From Candidatus Methanoplasma sp. (lineage in GTDB: Archaea; Thermoplasmatota; Thermoplasmata; Methanomassiliicoccales; Methanomethylophilaceae): a stretch of 5,579 nt of DNA. Every line of letters starts with the position of its first letter. Position 1 is the stretch's first letter. Position numbers and translations under genes: made by a program. Location of the stretch: positions 1 to 5,579 of the forward strand of contig JAISPV010000134.1 in the NCBI GenBank assembly GCA_031274665.1, in the 5' to 3' direction. Below are positions 1-4,668 of the stretch, piece by piece. The notes beneath the pieces are model-generated. The model did no database searches. It had not been told where the DNA came from and saw only the letters and a list, made by a program, of their open reading frames with translations.

Positions 1-1
1 C

Positions 2-355
2 CATGCACTGGACACGATATGCGACAGAGGCGGGCTTGCGATGTCTTTCAACGGATGCGACTTCGCCGTAAGGAAATCCAATGTCGCGGTGATGTCAAGG
101 GACTGCACGGTCGCCGCCGTACTTGTTCAGGAATTCTACAACGAAGGGATAGAGGCGGTCTTCGACCTCATAGAGAACTGGGACAGGGAAACGCTGAAGA
201 AAAAGGACTTCCCAGACCCGTATCTGATGTCGGCGATGCTGGAGTCCAACCCCAAGAAGCTGCCCGAAGTTCATATCGTCAACAGGGACAACATGGATGA
301 GATCGCAAAGAAAAGCGACCGCTACCGTAAGAAGATACTCAGAAAGGAAAGGTGA
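2..355 (+). CDS. HAD-superfamily phosphatase-like protein, C-terminal fragment (COG4030/EhaR-like)
   Basis: The reading frame is open from the left edge (base 2) to a TGA at 353-355, giving 117 visible residues. The ATG at 41 is internal, because conserved-looking residues (HALDTICDRGGLA) precede it, so the gene starts outside the window. The stretch RGGLAMSFNG followed by a hydrophobic NVAVMS segment resembles the C-terminal part of archaeal HAD hydrolases, where a 'GGLA-SFNG' strand-turn follows the metal-binding acidic motif. The ending (PEVHIVNRDNMDEI then a basic KKSDRYRKKILRK tail) fits the COG4030 family, some members of which are named EhaR. The catalytic DxD motif would lie upstream, so activity cannot be judged. 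The family assignment is from memory of the motif pattern and is moderate; a different HAD subfamily is the main alternative. It is convergent with the tRNA gene that begins two bases past its stop. Confidence 0.6.
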   Translation, partial: HALDTICDRGGLAMSFNGCDFAVRKSNVAVMSRDCTVAAVLVQEFYNEGIEAVFDLIENWDRETLKKKDFPDPYLMSAMLESNPKKLPEVHIVNRDNMDEIAKKSDRYRKKILRKER

Positions 356-357
356 TG

Positions 358-430
358 TGCTCTGGCCGGGATTCGAACCCGGGTGTCGGCCTCGAAAGGG
401 CCGAATGATTGGCCGCTACACTACCAGAGC
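358..430 (-). tRNA. tRNA-Glu, anticodon UUC
   Basis: Read on the minus strand, a 73-base cloverleaf folds completely. The 7-bp acceptor stem is GCTCTGG with CCAGAGC. The D arm is short (GTGT side, as usual for tRNA-Glu). The anticodon stem is CGGCC with GGCCG around the loop CTTTCGA, which gives anticodon TTC (plus-strand 394-396). The variable loop has four bases, and the T arm CCGGG-TTCGAAT-CCCGG is perfect. The discriminator is A (position 358). The following bases on the minus strand are C and A, so CCA is not encoded and must be added by the CCA-adding enzyme, as is common in archaea. No intron is present. The 3' end is two bases from the stop of the convergent HAD-like gene. Confidence 0.97.
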
Positions 431-453
431 TTACGCGCTCATGAATGATATGG

Positions 454-468
454 TTAAAATAGTTTTTT
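454..468 (-). promoter_or_regulatory. Probable TATA/BRE promoter of tRNA-Glu
   Basis: On the minus strand an A-rich BRE-like stretch (complement of 462-468) is followed by TATTTTAA (complement of 454-461). The centre of the TATA-like box is about 27 bases upstream of the first tRNA base at 430, which is the usual archaeal TATA-to-start distance. The call is from sequence and spacing only. The run of six T on the plus strand (463-468) is explained by this BRE and need not be a terminator. Confidence 0.55.
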
Positions 469-483
469 GTTCAGTACAATAAG

Positions 484-498
484 GATAACATTTAAAAG
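484..498 (+). promoter_or_regulatory. Probable TATA/BRE promoter of the aIF1A-to-ksgA operon
   Basis: TTTAAAAG at 491-498 is preceded by a purine/A-rich GATAACA. It lies in the AT-rich part of the divergent spacer. A start about 26 bases downstream would fall near 520, leaving a leader of roughly 13 bases that just includes the GGAG at 522-525 before the aIF1A ATG. This fits a short leader with a Shine-Dalgarno site. It would be the main promoter for the whole downstream gene series. Confidence 0.5.
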
Positions 499-510
499 AC
501 ATTAATGTTA
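486..510 (+). repeat. Inverted repeat spanning the operon TATA box
   Basis: TAACATT (486-492) and AATGTTA (504-510) are perfect 7-bp inverted arms separated by 11 bases. A second, overlapping perfect 10-bp palindrome, ACATTAATGT, lies at 499-508. Both overlap or flank the TATA-like box at 491-498, the position where an archaeal repressor would block TBP/TFB. AT-rich sequence produces such repeats by chance fairly often, so operator function is only a possibility. Confidence 0.3.
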
Positions 511-533
511 CATGGCCTCACGGAGATCATCAA

Positions 534-863
534 ATGCAGGCAGAAGAACCGTTCGAGAGTACAGAGGAGGATGTATCACGCGTACGTATGCCGAACATAA
601 AGGAAGGGGAGATGTTCGGGATAGCGGACCAGCTGCTCGGCGCGTCGAAGATCAAAGTGATGTGCGAGGACGGTGTCTCCAGGGTAGGCCGCATTCCGGG
701 TAAGATCAAAAAAAGGATGTGGATCAGGGAAGGCGATCTCCTTGTCGTCTCTCTTTGGGATTTCCAGCCCGATAAGTGCGACGTTAGGTTCAGATATACA
801 AGGACCCAGGCGGTGAACCTCAGCAAGAAAGGCAAGGTACCGAAGAGCCTGGACATTTTTTGA
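534..863 (+). CDS. eif1A: Translation initiation factor aIF1A
   Basis: This 109-residue protein is the archaeal counterpart of eIF1A/bacterial IF1. It binds the A-site region of the 30S subunit during initiation. An acidic flexible N-terminus (EEPFESTEEDVSRVRMP, residues 4-20) is followed by an OB fold, with the family signature from about residue 50 to 78: RVGRIPGKIKKRMWIREGD, then LLVVSLWDFQ. A basic C-terminal part follows (NLSKKGKVPKS). Length is normal for the family. The ATG at 534 has GGAG at 522-525 with an 8-base gap; no other ATG, GTG or TTG lies upstream in frame within the leader. The out-of-frame ATG at 512 is not used by any recognisable product. It is the first gene of the operon, with Rio1 beginning 16 bases after its stop. 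The stop codon is fused to a run of six T (856-861), which might cause some termination. Confidence 0.97.
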   Translation: MQAEEPFESTEEDVSRVRMPNIKEGEMFGIADQLLGASKIKVMCEDGVSRVGRIPGKIKKRMWIREGDLLVVSLWDFQPDKCDVRFRYTRTQAVNLSKKGKVPKSLDIF

Positions 864-866
864 AAC

Positions 867-873
867 GGTGGTG
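867..873 (+). promoter_or_regulatory. GGTGGTG ribosome binding site that supports a CTG start for rio1
   Basis: GGTGGTG contains two GGTG units able to pair with CACC in the anti-Shine-Dalgarno of archaeal 16S rRNA. It sits 6 bases before the CTG at 880 and 123 bases before the first in-frame ATG (997). The same octamer ACGGTGGT also precedes rpoF (3768-3775), suggesting that it is a normal ribosome binding site in this genome. GTG triplets inside it (868, 871) are in the rio1 frame but are closed by TGA at 877-879, so they cannot start rio1. Confidence 0.6.
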
Positions 874-879
874 TTCTGA

Positions 880-1677
880 CTGCCATCCTACGAAGAGAAA
901 TATTCATTTCTTGAAAAGCGCGTCGATGCTCTGAAGACCAACAAGACCGGTGACGAACGTCAGACCGAGGGCGAGGTCTTCGACAAAAAGACGCTTATGA
1001 CCCTCTACGAGTTCATGAAGGGAGGTTATATCGATTCTGTCCAATATCCCGTCTCCACGGGCAAGGAAGGCAACGTCTTCTATGCGACGGACGAGGACGG
1101 GGACCCTCTCGCCCTCAAGATATTCAGAACGTCCACTTCGACCTTCAAGAAGGTCGCCAAATACATCGAAGGCGATCCGAGATTCAGGGGCGTGGCTGGC
1201 AACAGATGGAAGCTGATCTATGCCTGGGTCAACAAGGAGTTCAGGAACCTTCAGAGATACATGGAGGCGGGACTGCCCGTCCCAGAGCCAGTTACGTTCG
1301 ATAAGAACTGCCTTCTCATGGAGTACATCGGCGACGAGAGCGGCCCGGCCCCTCAGCTTAAGGACGTCACGCTCGACGATCCGACCGAGATGTACGATGA
1401 GGTATTGTCATTCATTATAGACGGGTGGAAGGACGCCCATCTGGTGCACGGGGACCTTAGCGAATACAACGTGCTTGTTTGGGAAGATCAGCCGATCATG
1501 ATCGACTGCGGGCAGGCAATGACCAATGACTTTTTCAACGCAAAGGACCTGTTGGTAAGAGATATCACCAATGTCAACAGATTCTTTAAGAACAGAGGGG
1601 CGGACGTGATCGGTCTCGAGAAGATCGTTGACGAGATAATGAACGGAACGGATGACGACGAGGAGGAAGAGGAATGA
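880..1677 (+). CDS. rio1: RIO1-type atypical serine kinase/ATPase (likely CTG start)
   Basis: RIO1 enzymes act in late small-subunit ribosome maturation, using ATP to remodel or leave the pre-40S/30S particle. With a start at 880 the protein has 265 residues. It contains the RIO1 P-loop STGKEGNVF (59-67), the ATP-contacting lysine in ALK (80), the hinge MEYIG (147-151), the catalytic loop HGDLSEYN (190-197, Asp192 and Asn197) and the metal-binding IDCGQ (208-212, Asp209). The C-terminus is acidic (DDDEEEEE). The first ATG (997) would delete residues such as EVFDKKTL that look like the conserved RIO1 N-terminal winged-helix region. The frame runs upstream only to TGA at 877-879, and the sole plausible initiator there is CTG at 880, correctly spaced from GGTGGTG. 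A one-base insertion hiding ATGCC is the alternative. Its stop overlaps the KH gene by ATGA. Confidence 0.93.
   Translation: MPSYEEKYSFLEKRVDALKTNKTGDERQTEGEVFDKKTLMTLYEFMKGGYIDSVQYPVSTGKEGNVFYATDEDGDPLALKIFRTSTSTFKKVAKYIEGDPRFRGVAGNRWKLIYAWVNKEFRNLQRYMEAGLPVPEPVTFDKNCLLMEYIGDESGPAPQLKDVTLDDPTEMYDEVLSFIIDGWKDAHLVHGDLSEYNVLVWEDQPIMIDCGQAMTNDFFNAKDLLVRDITNVNRFFKNRGADVIGLEKIVDEIMNGTDDDEEEEE
1661..1666 (+). promoter_or_regulatory. AGGAGG ribosome binding site of the KH gene, inside the rio1 acidic tail
   Basis: A full AGGAGG stands 7 bases before the ATG at 1674. The same bases are the GAG GAG GAA codons of the Rio1 acidic C-terminus. Together with the ATGA overlap of stop and start (1674-1677), this points to translational coupling of the two genes. 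Confidence 0.75.
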
Positions 1678-2219
1678 GGTCCATAAAGATACCGAGCGAC
1701 CGCGTCGGTACGCTCATCGGGAAGAACGGCGAAACGAAAAGGATGATAGAGAAGATGTCCGGGATAAAACTGGACATCGACACCGAGGGGGAGGTCCTTT
1801 TCAACGAGGAGGCCAAAGACACCGATCCGCTCATGGCGCTTAAGATCATCGATGTCCTGAAAGCTGTGGGAAGAGGCTTCAACCCCGACAGGGCCGTCAG
1901 ACTTTTCGAGGACGACGAATACTTTGAGGCGATAGATCTGAAAGATGTTGCCGGGGACAAACCCAACCAGCTCGGAAGGGTCAGAGGAAGACTTATCGGC
2001 AGCGGGGGGAAGACCAGAAGGATCATCGAAGAGCTTACCGGCTGCTACATGTCGGTGTACGGGAACACCGTCTCTCTGATCGGGAATTCCGTAAGTCTTC
2101 CGGTAGCAAAACATGCCGTAGAGCTCATCGTGAACGGAAGCGAACACGCCACCGTATACCACTATCTGGAAAGCCAGCGTCCGAGGCTCAGGATCGCCGA
2201 GATGGGTTTTGATCTGTGA
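1674..2219 (+). CDS. Dim2/Pno1-like protein with two KH domains
   Basis: This 181-residue RNA-binding protein is the archaeal relative of eukaryotic Dim2/Pno1 and Krr1. In eukaryotes Dim2 binds near the 3' end of pre-18S rRNA and works with Dim1 and Nob1; archaeal Dim2 has been reported to bind the 16S 3' end and aIF2 alpha. The first KH domain begins at the N-terminus (IKIPSDRVGTLIG) with GxxG loop GKNG at 16-19. The second KH has its loop GSGG at 109-112, followed by KTRRIIEELTG. A linker of about 40 residues lies between them, including GRGFNPDRAVRLF (66-78), a typical conserved stretch of this family. Length is normal. Translation is probably coupled to rio1 through a 4-base overlap and an AGGAGG site. 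The neighbouring rio1 and the ksgA farther down encode proteins of the same maturation step. Family identity is firm; the exact Dim2 role is inferred. Confidence 0.95.
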   Translation: MRSIKIPSDRVGTLIGKNGETKRMIEKMSGIKLDIDTEGEVLFNEEAKDTDPLMALKIIDVLKAVGRGFNPDRAVRLFEDDEYFEAIDLKDVAGDKPNQLGRVRGRLIGSGGKTRRIIEELTGCYMSVYGNTVSLIGNSVSLPVAKHAVELIVNGSEHATVYHYLESQRPRLRIAEMGFDL

Positions 2220-2228
2220 GTTGTTCCC

Positions 2229-3461
2229 ATGGACTGGATCTCTGAGAACCTGGACAAAGCCGAGGAACTTGCATCCTGCGGTCTGTGCGACCGCTGTCTC
2301 GGAAGGATGTTCGGAAAACTCGGGACGTGTATGACCAACGATGTCCGCGGCAGGATGTTGAGAGCGGCCATTTCCGAGAACGGAAAGACCGCACCCGCAC
2401 CGGAGATGTGCGGTCTTTGCGAGAACGTGTTCGATCTTATGGACAGGTTCGCATGCGCTGTGGCAGAGGGCGTCAACAGCGTCCGTTCTGACAATTTCCT
2501 GGTGGGTTCCAGAGTGGAGCCGGAGATCTCCGATAAAGAGAAAGCTCTTTGGGAGAGATACGGCCTCGAGAACGCCGAACCCATCAAGACCGAACTGAAC
2601 AGAGAGATAGGGAAGCTTGCGCTCCCGATGATCAACCGCCCGGTCGAGTTCAAGAACCCTCAGGTCGTGGCCTGCATCGACACCAGGTTCGCGGATGTCG
2701 TGCTGGATATAGCGCCGGTCTTCATCGCCGGAAGATATCTCAAGTACAGCCGCGAGATACCGCAGACGATATGGCCGTGCCGGGTCTGCAAAGGGAAGGG
2801 ATGCCCGCGCTGCCACGGGACCGGGAAGATGTATCAGACCTCCGTGCAGGAGGTGATCGGCGACATTGCGCTGGAGATGTCGGGAGGGGAGGAGCATTTC
2901 TTCCACGGCATGGGGAGGGAGGACATCGATGCCCGTATGCTCGGCGAAGGCCGGCCGTTCGTGCTGGAGATAAGCAGACCCAGAATAAGGGATATCGATC
3001 TCGACGACCTTGAGAGGAAGGCCAACGCGTCGGACCTCGCCGGATTCACCCGGCTTCACTTCGTTCCCCGCGATTCCGTGCAGGAGTACAAGTGTGCGGA
3101 CCCAGACAAGATCTATAAGGCGAGAGTGAAAAGCGATGGTAAAGTTAATAAAGAAAGAGTAATTGAGGTAGCCTTATCATTCAAGAACGCCCACATTGAC
3201 CAGAGGACTCCACGCAGGGTCGAGCACAGACGCGCCGACCTTGTGAGAAAAAGAGAGGTCCGATGGGTCGAGGCTGTGATGATCGGCGATGATGAGTTCG
3301 ACCTCACCCTGAGCACGGAATCCGGGACATACATCAAGGAGTTCGTTTCGGGGGATGACGGAAGGACGAAGCCGAACTTCTCCGATGCCCTCGGCGTGCA
3401 GTGCCTGGTGCAGACGCTTGACGTGATAGCGATCAACTACCAAGAACCAACGAGGGATTAA
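2229..3461 (+). CDS. pus10: tRNA pseudouridine synthase Pus10
   Basis: Archaeal Pus10 converts U54, and in many species also U55, of the tRNA T loop to pseudouridine. The 410-residue protein has the expected parts. An N-terminal THUMP-containing accessory region carries the zinc-type cysteines CGLCDRCLGR (17-26) and a later CGLC. A Cys-Gly cluster CRVCKGKGCPRCHGTGK (184-200) precedes the catalytic domain. The catalytic motif is GREDIDARMLG (229-239), with Asp232 the likely nucleophile by analogy with GRTD in TruA. Further conserved blocks are RPFVLEISRP, IDQRTPRRVEHRRADLVR (323-340) and SGTYIKEFVSGDDGRTKP (365-382). The ATG at 2229 is the only start after an in-frame TGA at 2217; its ribosome binding site is weak (GTGA at 2216-2219). 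The codons for residues 304-318 are unusually AT-rich. The gene is 9 bases after the KH gene and 1 base before rpl21e. Confidence 0.97.
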   Translation: MDWISENLDKAEELASCGLCDRCLGRMFGKLGTCMTNDVRGRMLRAAISENGKTAPAPEMCGLCENVFDLMDRFACAVAEGVNSVRSDNFLVGSRVEPEISDKEKALWERYGLENAEPIKTELNREIGKLALPMINRPVEFKNPQVVACIDTRFADVVLDIAPVFIAGRYLKYSREIPQTIWPCRVCKGKGCPRCHGTGKMYQTSVQEVIGDIALEMSGGEEHFFHGMGREDIDARMLGEGRPFVLEISRPRIRDIDLDDLERKANASDLAGFTRLHFVPRDSVQEYKCADPDKIYKARVKSDGKVNKERVIEVALSFKNAHIDQRTPRRVEHRRADLVRKREVRWVEAVMIGDDEFDLTLSTESGTYIKEFVSGDDGRTKPNFSDALGVQCLVQTLDVIAINYQEPTRD

Positions 3462-3462
3462 G

Positions 3463-3756
3463 ATGCAGGCATCCAAAGGAACAAGGACAAAGACCCGCCA
3501 GCTCCTGAAGAAAAAACCGAGAGCACACGGACTTTCACCCATAACGAAGGCATTCCAGATGTTCGAACCCGGCGAGAAGGTCAACATCATCATAGACCCC
3601 AGCGTCCATAAGGGCATGCCCTTTTCCAGATTCCACGGACTTACCGGCGTCATCATCGGCCCGAGAGGGGCCGCGTACGAGGTGGACGTGAAGGACGGCA
3701 ACAAGACCAAGATCGTCGTGGCACGCCCCGAACACCTTGTAAGGAACAGGGACTGA
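3463..3756 (+). CDS. rpl21e: Large-subunit ribosomal protein L21e
   Basis: The protein has 97 residues, the usual length, and is found in the archaeal and eukaryotic 50S/60S subunit but not in bacteria. It is strongly basic at the N-terminus (SKGTRTKTRQLLKKKPR). The family core is IDPSVHKGMPFSRFHGLTG (about residues 44-62), followed by GPRGAAYEVDVKDGNKTK and the ending VARPEHLVRN. The fold is SH3-like. The ATG begins one base after the pus10 stop, with GAGGGA at 3452-3457 as ribosome binding site inside the pus10 end, so the two are probably coupled. Order rpl21e-rpoF-DUF655-ksgA is a recurring archaeal arrangement as far as I recall, which supports the identification of all four. Confidence 0.97.
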   Translation: MQASKGTRTKTRQLLKKKPRAHGLSPITKAFQMFEPGEKVNIIIDPSVHKGMPFSRFHGLTGVIIGPRGAAYEVDVKDGNKTKIVVARPEHLVRNRD

Positions 3757-3769
3757 ATATTTCTTTGAC

Positions 3770-3775
3770 GGTGGT
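3770..3775 (+). promoter_or_regulatory. GGTGGT ribosome binding site of rpoF
   Basis: GGTGGT lies 3 bases before the ATG at 3779; if only the first GGTG pairs, the gap is 5 bases. It is identical over ACGGTGGT to the site before rio1, supporting both as functional. Confidence 0.55.
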
Positions 3776-3778
3776 CAG

Positions 3779-4096
3779 ATGTCCGAGCGGTATGTAACAT
3801 TGGCCGAGGTCAGGGACCTTCTGCAGGAAGAGCATGAGAAGAGAGAGCTTCATACTTCGCAGAAGGCCGCGATGGAGCACGCCAAGACCGTATGCGCCCT
3901 GCCGATCGAGACCGCCAAGAAACTCGCGGAAGAGGCCGGCACCATAAACGGCGTGACCGAATATACGGCGGTCAAGATAGCGGACCTTCTTCCCCAATAC
4001 CCCGAAGATGTGCGCGCGATCTTCTCAAAGGAAAGGCTGACGATAGACCCCAAGACCATCGACCAGATAATCGAAGTAGTTAGTAAATATCTGTAA
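3779..4096 (+). CDS. rpoF: RNA polymerase subunit Rpo4 (RpoF, Rpb4-like)
   Basis: Rpo4/RpoF pairs with Rpo7/RpoE to form the stalk of archaeal RNA polymerase, which helps open complex formation and binds emerging RNA. The 105-residue protein matches the family in length. Its N-terminal helix-rich part ERYVTLAEVRDLLQEEHEKRELHTSQKAAMEHA contacts the partner subunit. The C-terminal HRDC-like helical region (TAVKIADLLPQYPEDVRAIFSKER, about 63-86, then IDPKTIDQIIEVVSKYL) is characteristic. It is 22 bases after rpl21e and 23 bases before the DUF655 gene. The partner gene rpoE is not in this window, which is usual. Confidence 0.96.
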   Translation: MSERYVTLAEVRDLLQEEHEKRELHTSQKAAMEHAKTVCALPIETAKKLAEEAGTINGVTEYTAVKIADLLPQYPEDVRAIFSKERLTIDPKTIDQIIEVVSKYL

Positions 4097-4107
4097 CGCT
4101 ATTCTGT

Positions 4108-4112
4108 GGAGG
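4108..4112 (+). promoter_or_regulatory. GGAGG ribosome binding site that fixes a GTG start
   Basis: GGAGG followed by GATCAC lies 7 bases before the GTG at 4120. It is the strongest anti-Shine-Dalgarno match in this intergenic gap. It selects GTG as the initiator of the DUF655 gene rather than the out-of-frame ATG at 4135. Confidence 0.7.
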
Positions 4113-4119
4113 GATCACT

Positions 4120-4668
4120 GTGGAAGAATTCGCATATGTTCTTGACTATCTTTCGCAGGGCGTACCCAGCGGCAATTTTGCAAAGACGGAGCCATTGTGC
4201 TATGCGCTGGGTGATGAAGAGTTCAAACTCTTCGAACTTGTCCCTAAAGCGAATACGGTCATCAACATCGGCGAGAGGGTCTACATTGGAAAGGACCCTT
4301 TGAAGAGGAATGTCGTCGACCACGTGAAGAGGCGCATCGGGCCGTCCGAACTCACGCACGGCGCGGTGGCCGAGTTGGAATACTGCGTCACCGAGATCGT
4401 CCTGGCAAACCAGCCCAGATTCATAAGGTTCTTCAACGAGGCAGAACCGATCTCCATGAGGAAACACCTGCTGGAGGAGCTTCCCGGCCTGGGAAAGAAG
4501 ACCATGACCGCAATACTTGACGAACGCACTAAGAACGGCCACTTCAAGGACTTCAAGGACCTCAGCGAGCGTGCGATGGTCAAGAGCCCCGAAAAGCTTG
4601 TAACTGCGCGTATAGTGCTTGAACTGACCGACAACACCAGGAAGCGCTACCTCTTTGTGTCCAAATGA
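4120..4668 (+). CDS. DUF655 protein, OB/S1-like N-terminus plus helix-hairpin-helix
   Basis: This 182-residue protein belongs to the archaeal DUF655/COG1491 group, whose function is not established. The N-terminal half contains alternating beta-type strands (EPLCYALGDEEFKLFELVPK, then VINIGERVYIGKD, about 25-59) that suggest an OB/S1-like RNA-binding fold. The C-terminal half is helical and carries a helix-hairpin-helix, LPGLGKKTMTAI (121-132), followed by HFKDFKDLSER and SPEKLVTARIVLEL, as in HhH nucleic-acid-binding modules. There are no visible catalytic motifs, signal peptide or membrane segment, so a cytosolic RNA- or rRNA-binding protein is likely. Translation starts at GTG 4120 after GGAGG. 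The TGA stop overlaps the ksgA ATG by four bases, so the two are probably coupled; with the other ribosome genes nearby this suggests a part in small-subunit assembly or translation. That role is inference. Confidence 0.93.
   Translation: MEEFAYVLDYLSQGVPSGNFAKTEPLCYALGDEEFKLFELVPKANTVINIGERVYIGKDPLKRNVVDHVKRRIGPSELTHGAVAELEYCVTEIVLANQPRFIRFFNEAEPISMRKHLLEELPGLGKKTMTAILDERTKNGHFKDFKDLSERAMVKSPEKLVTARIVLELTDNTRKRYLFVSK

Noticed and set aside
463..468. Run of six T on the plus strand as a terminator for the HAD-like gene
   Set aside because: It is over 100 bases past the stop, beyond the tRNA gene, and is better explained as the BRE of the tRNA promoter read on the other strand.
512..703. ATG at 512 opening a 63-codon frame over the aIF1A start
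   Set aside because: It is in a different frame from aIF1A, yields a low-complexity arginine-rich product typical of a shadow frame, and has no ribosome binding site; ATG 534 with GGAG is the better start.
2778..2828. CxxCxGxG-like cluster resembling a DnaJ zinc finger
   Set aside because: The cluster (residues 184-200) is a normal part of archaeal Pus10 between the accessory and catalytic domains; nothing else of DnaJ is present.
1488..3059. Very long open frame (about 520 codons) on the minus strand under rio1, the KH gene and pus10
   Set aside because: It lies wholly antisense to three well-identified genes, has no recognisable domain, and includes a serine run that is simply the complement of the Rio1 acidic codons. 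Such shadows are usual when the true strand has biased codon use.
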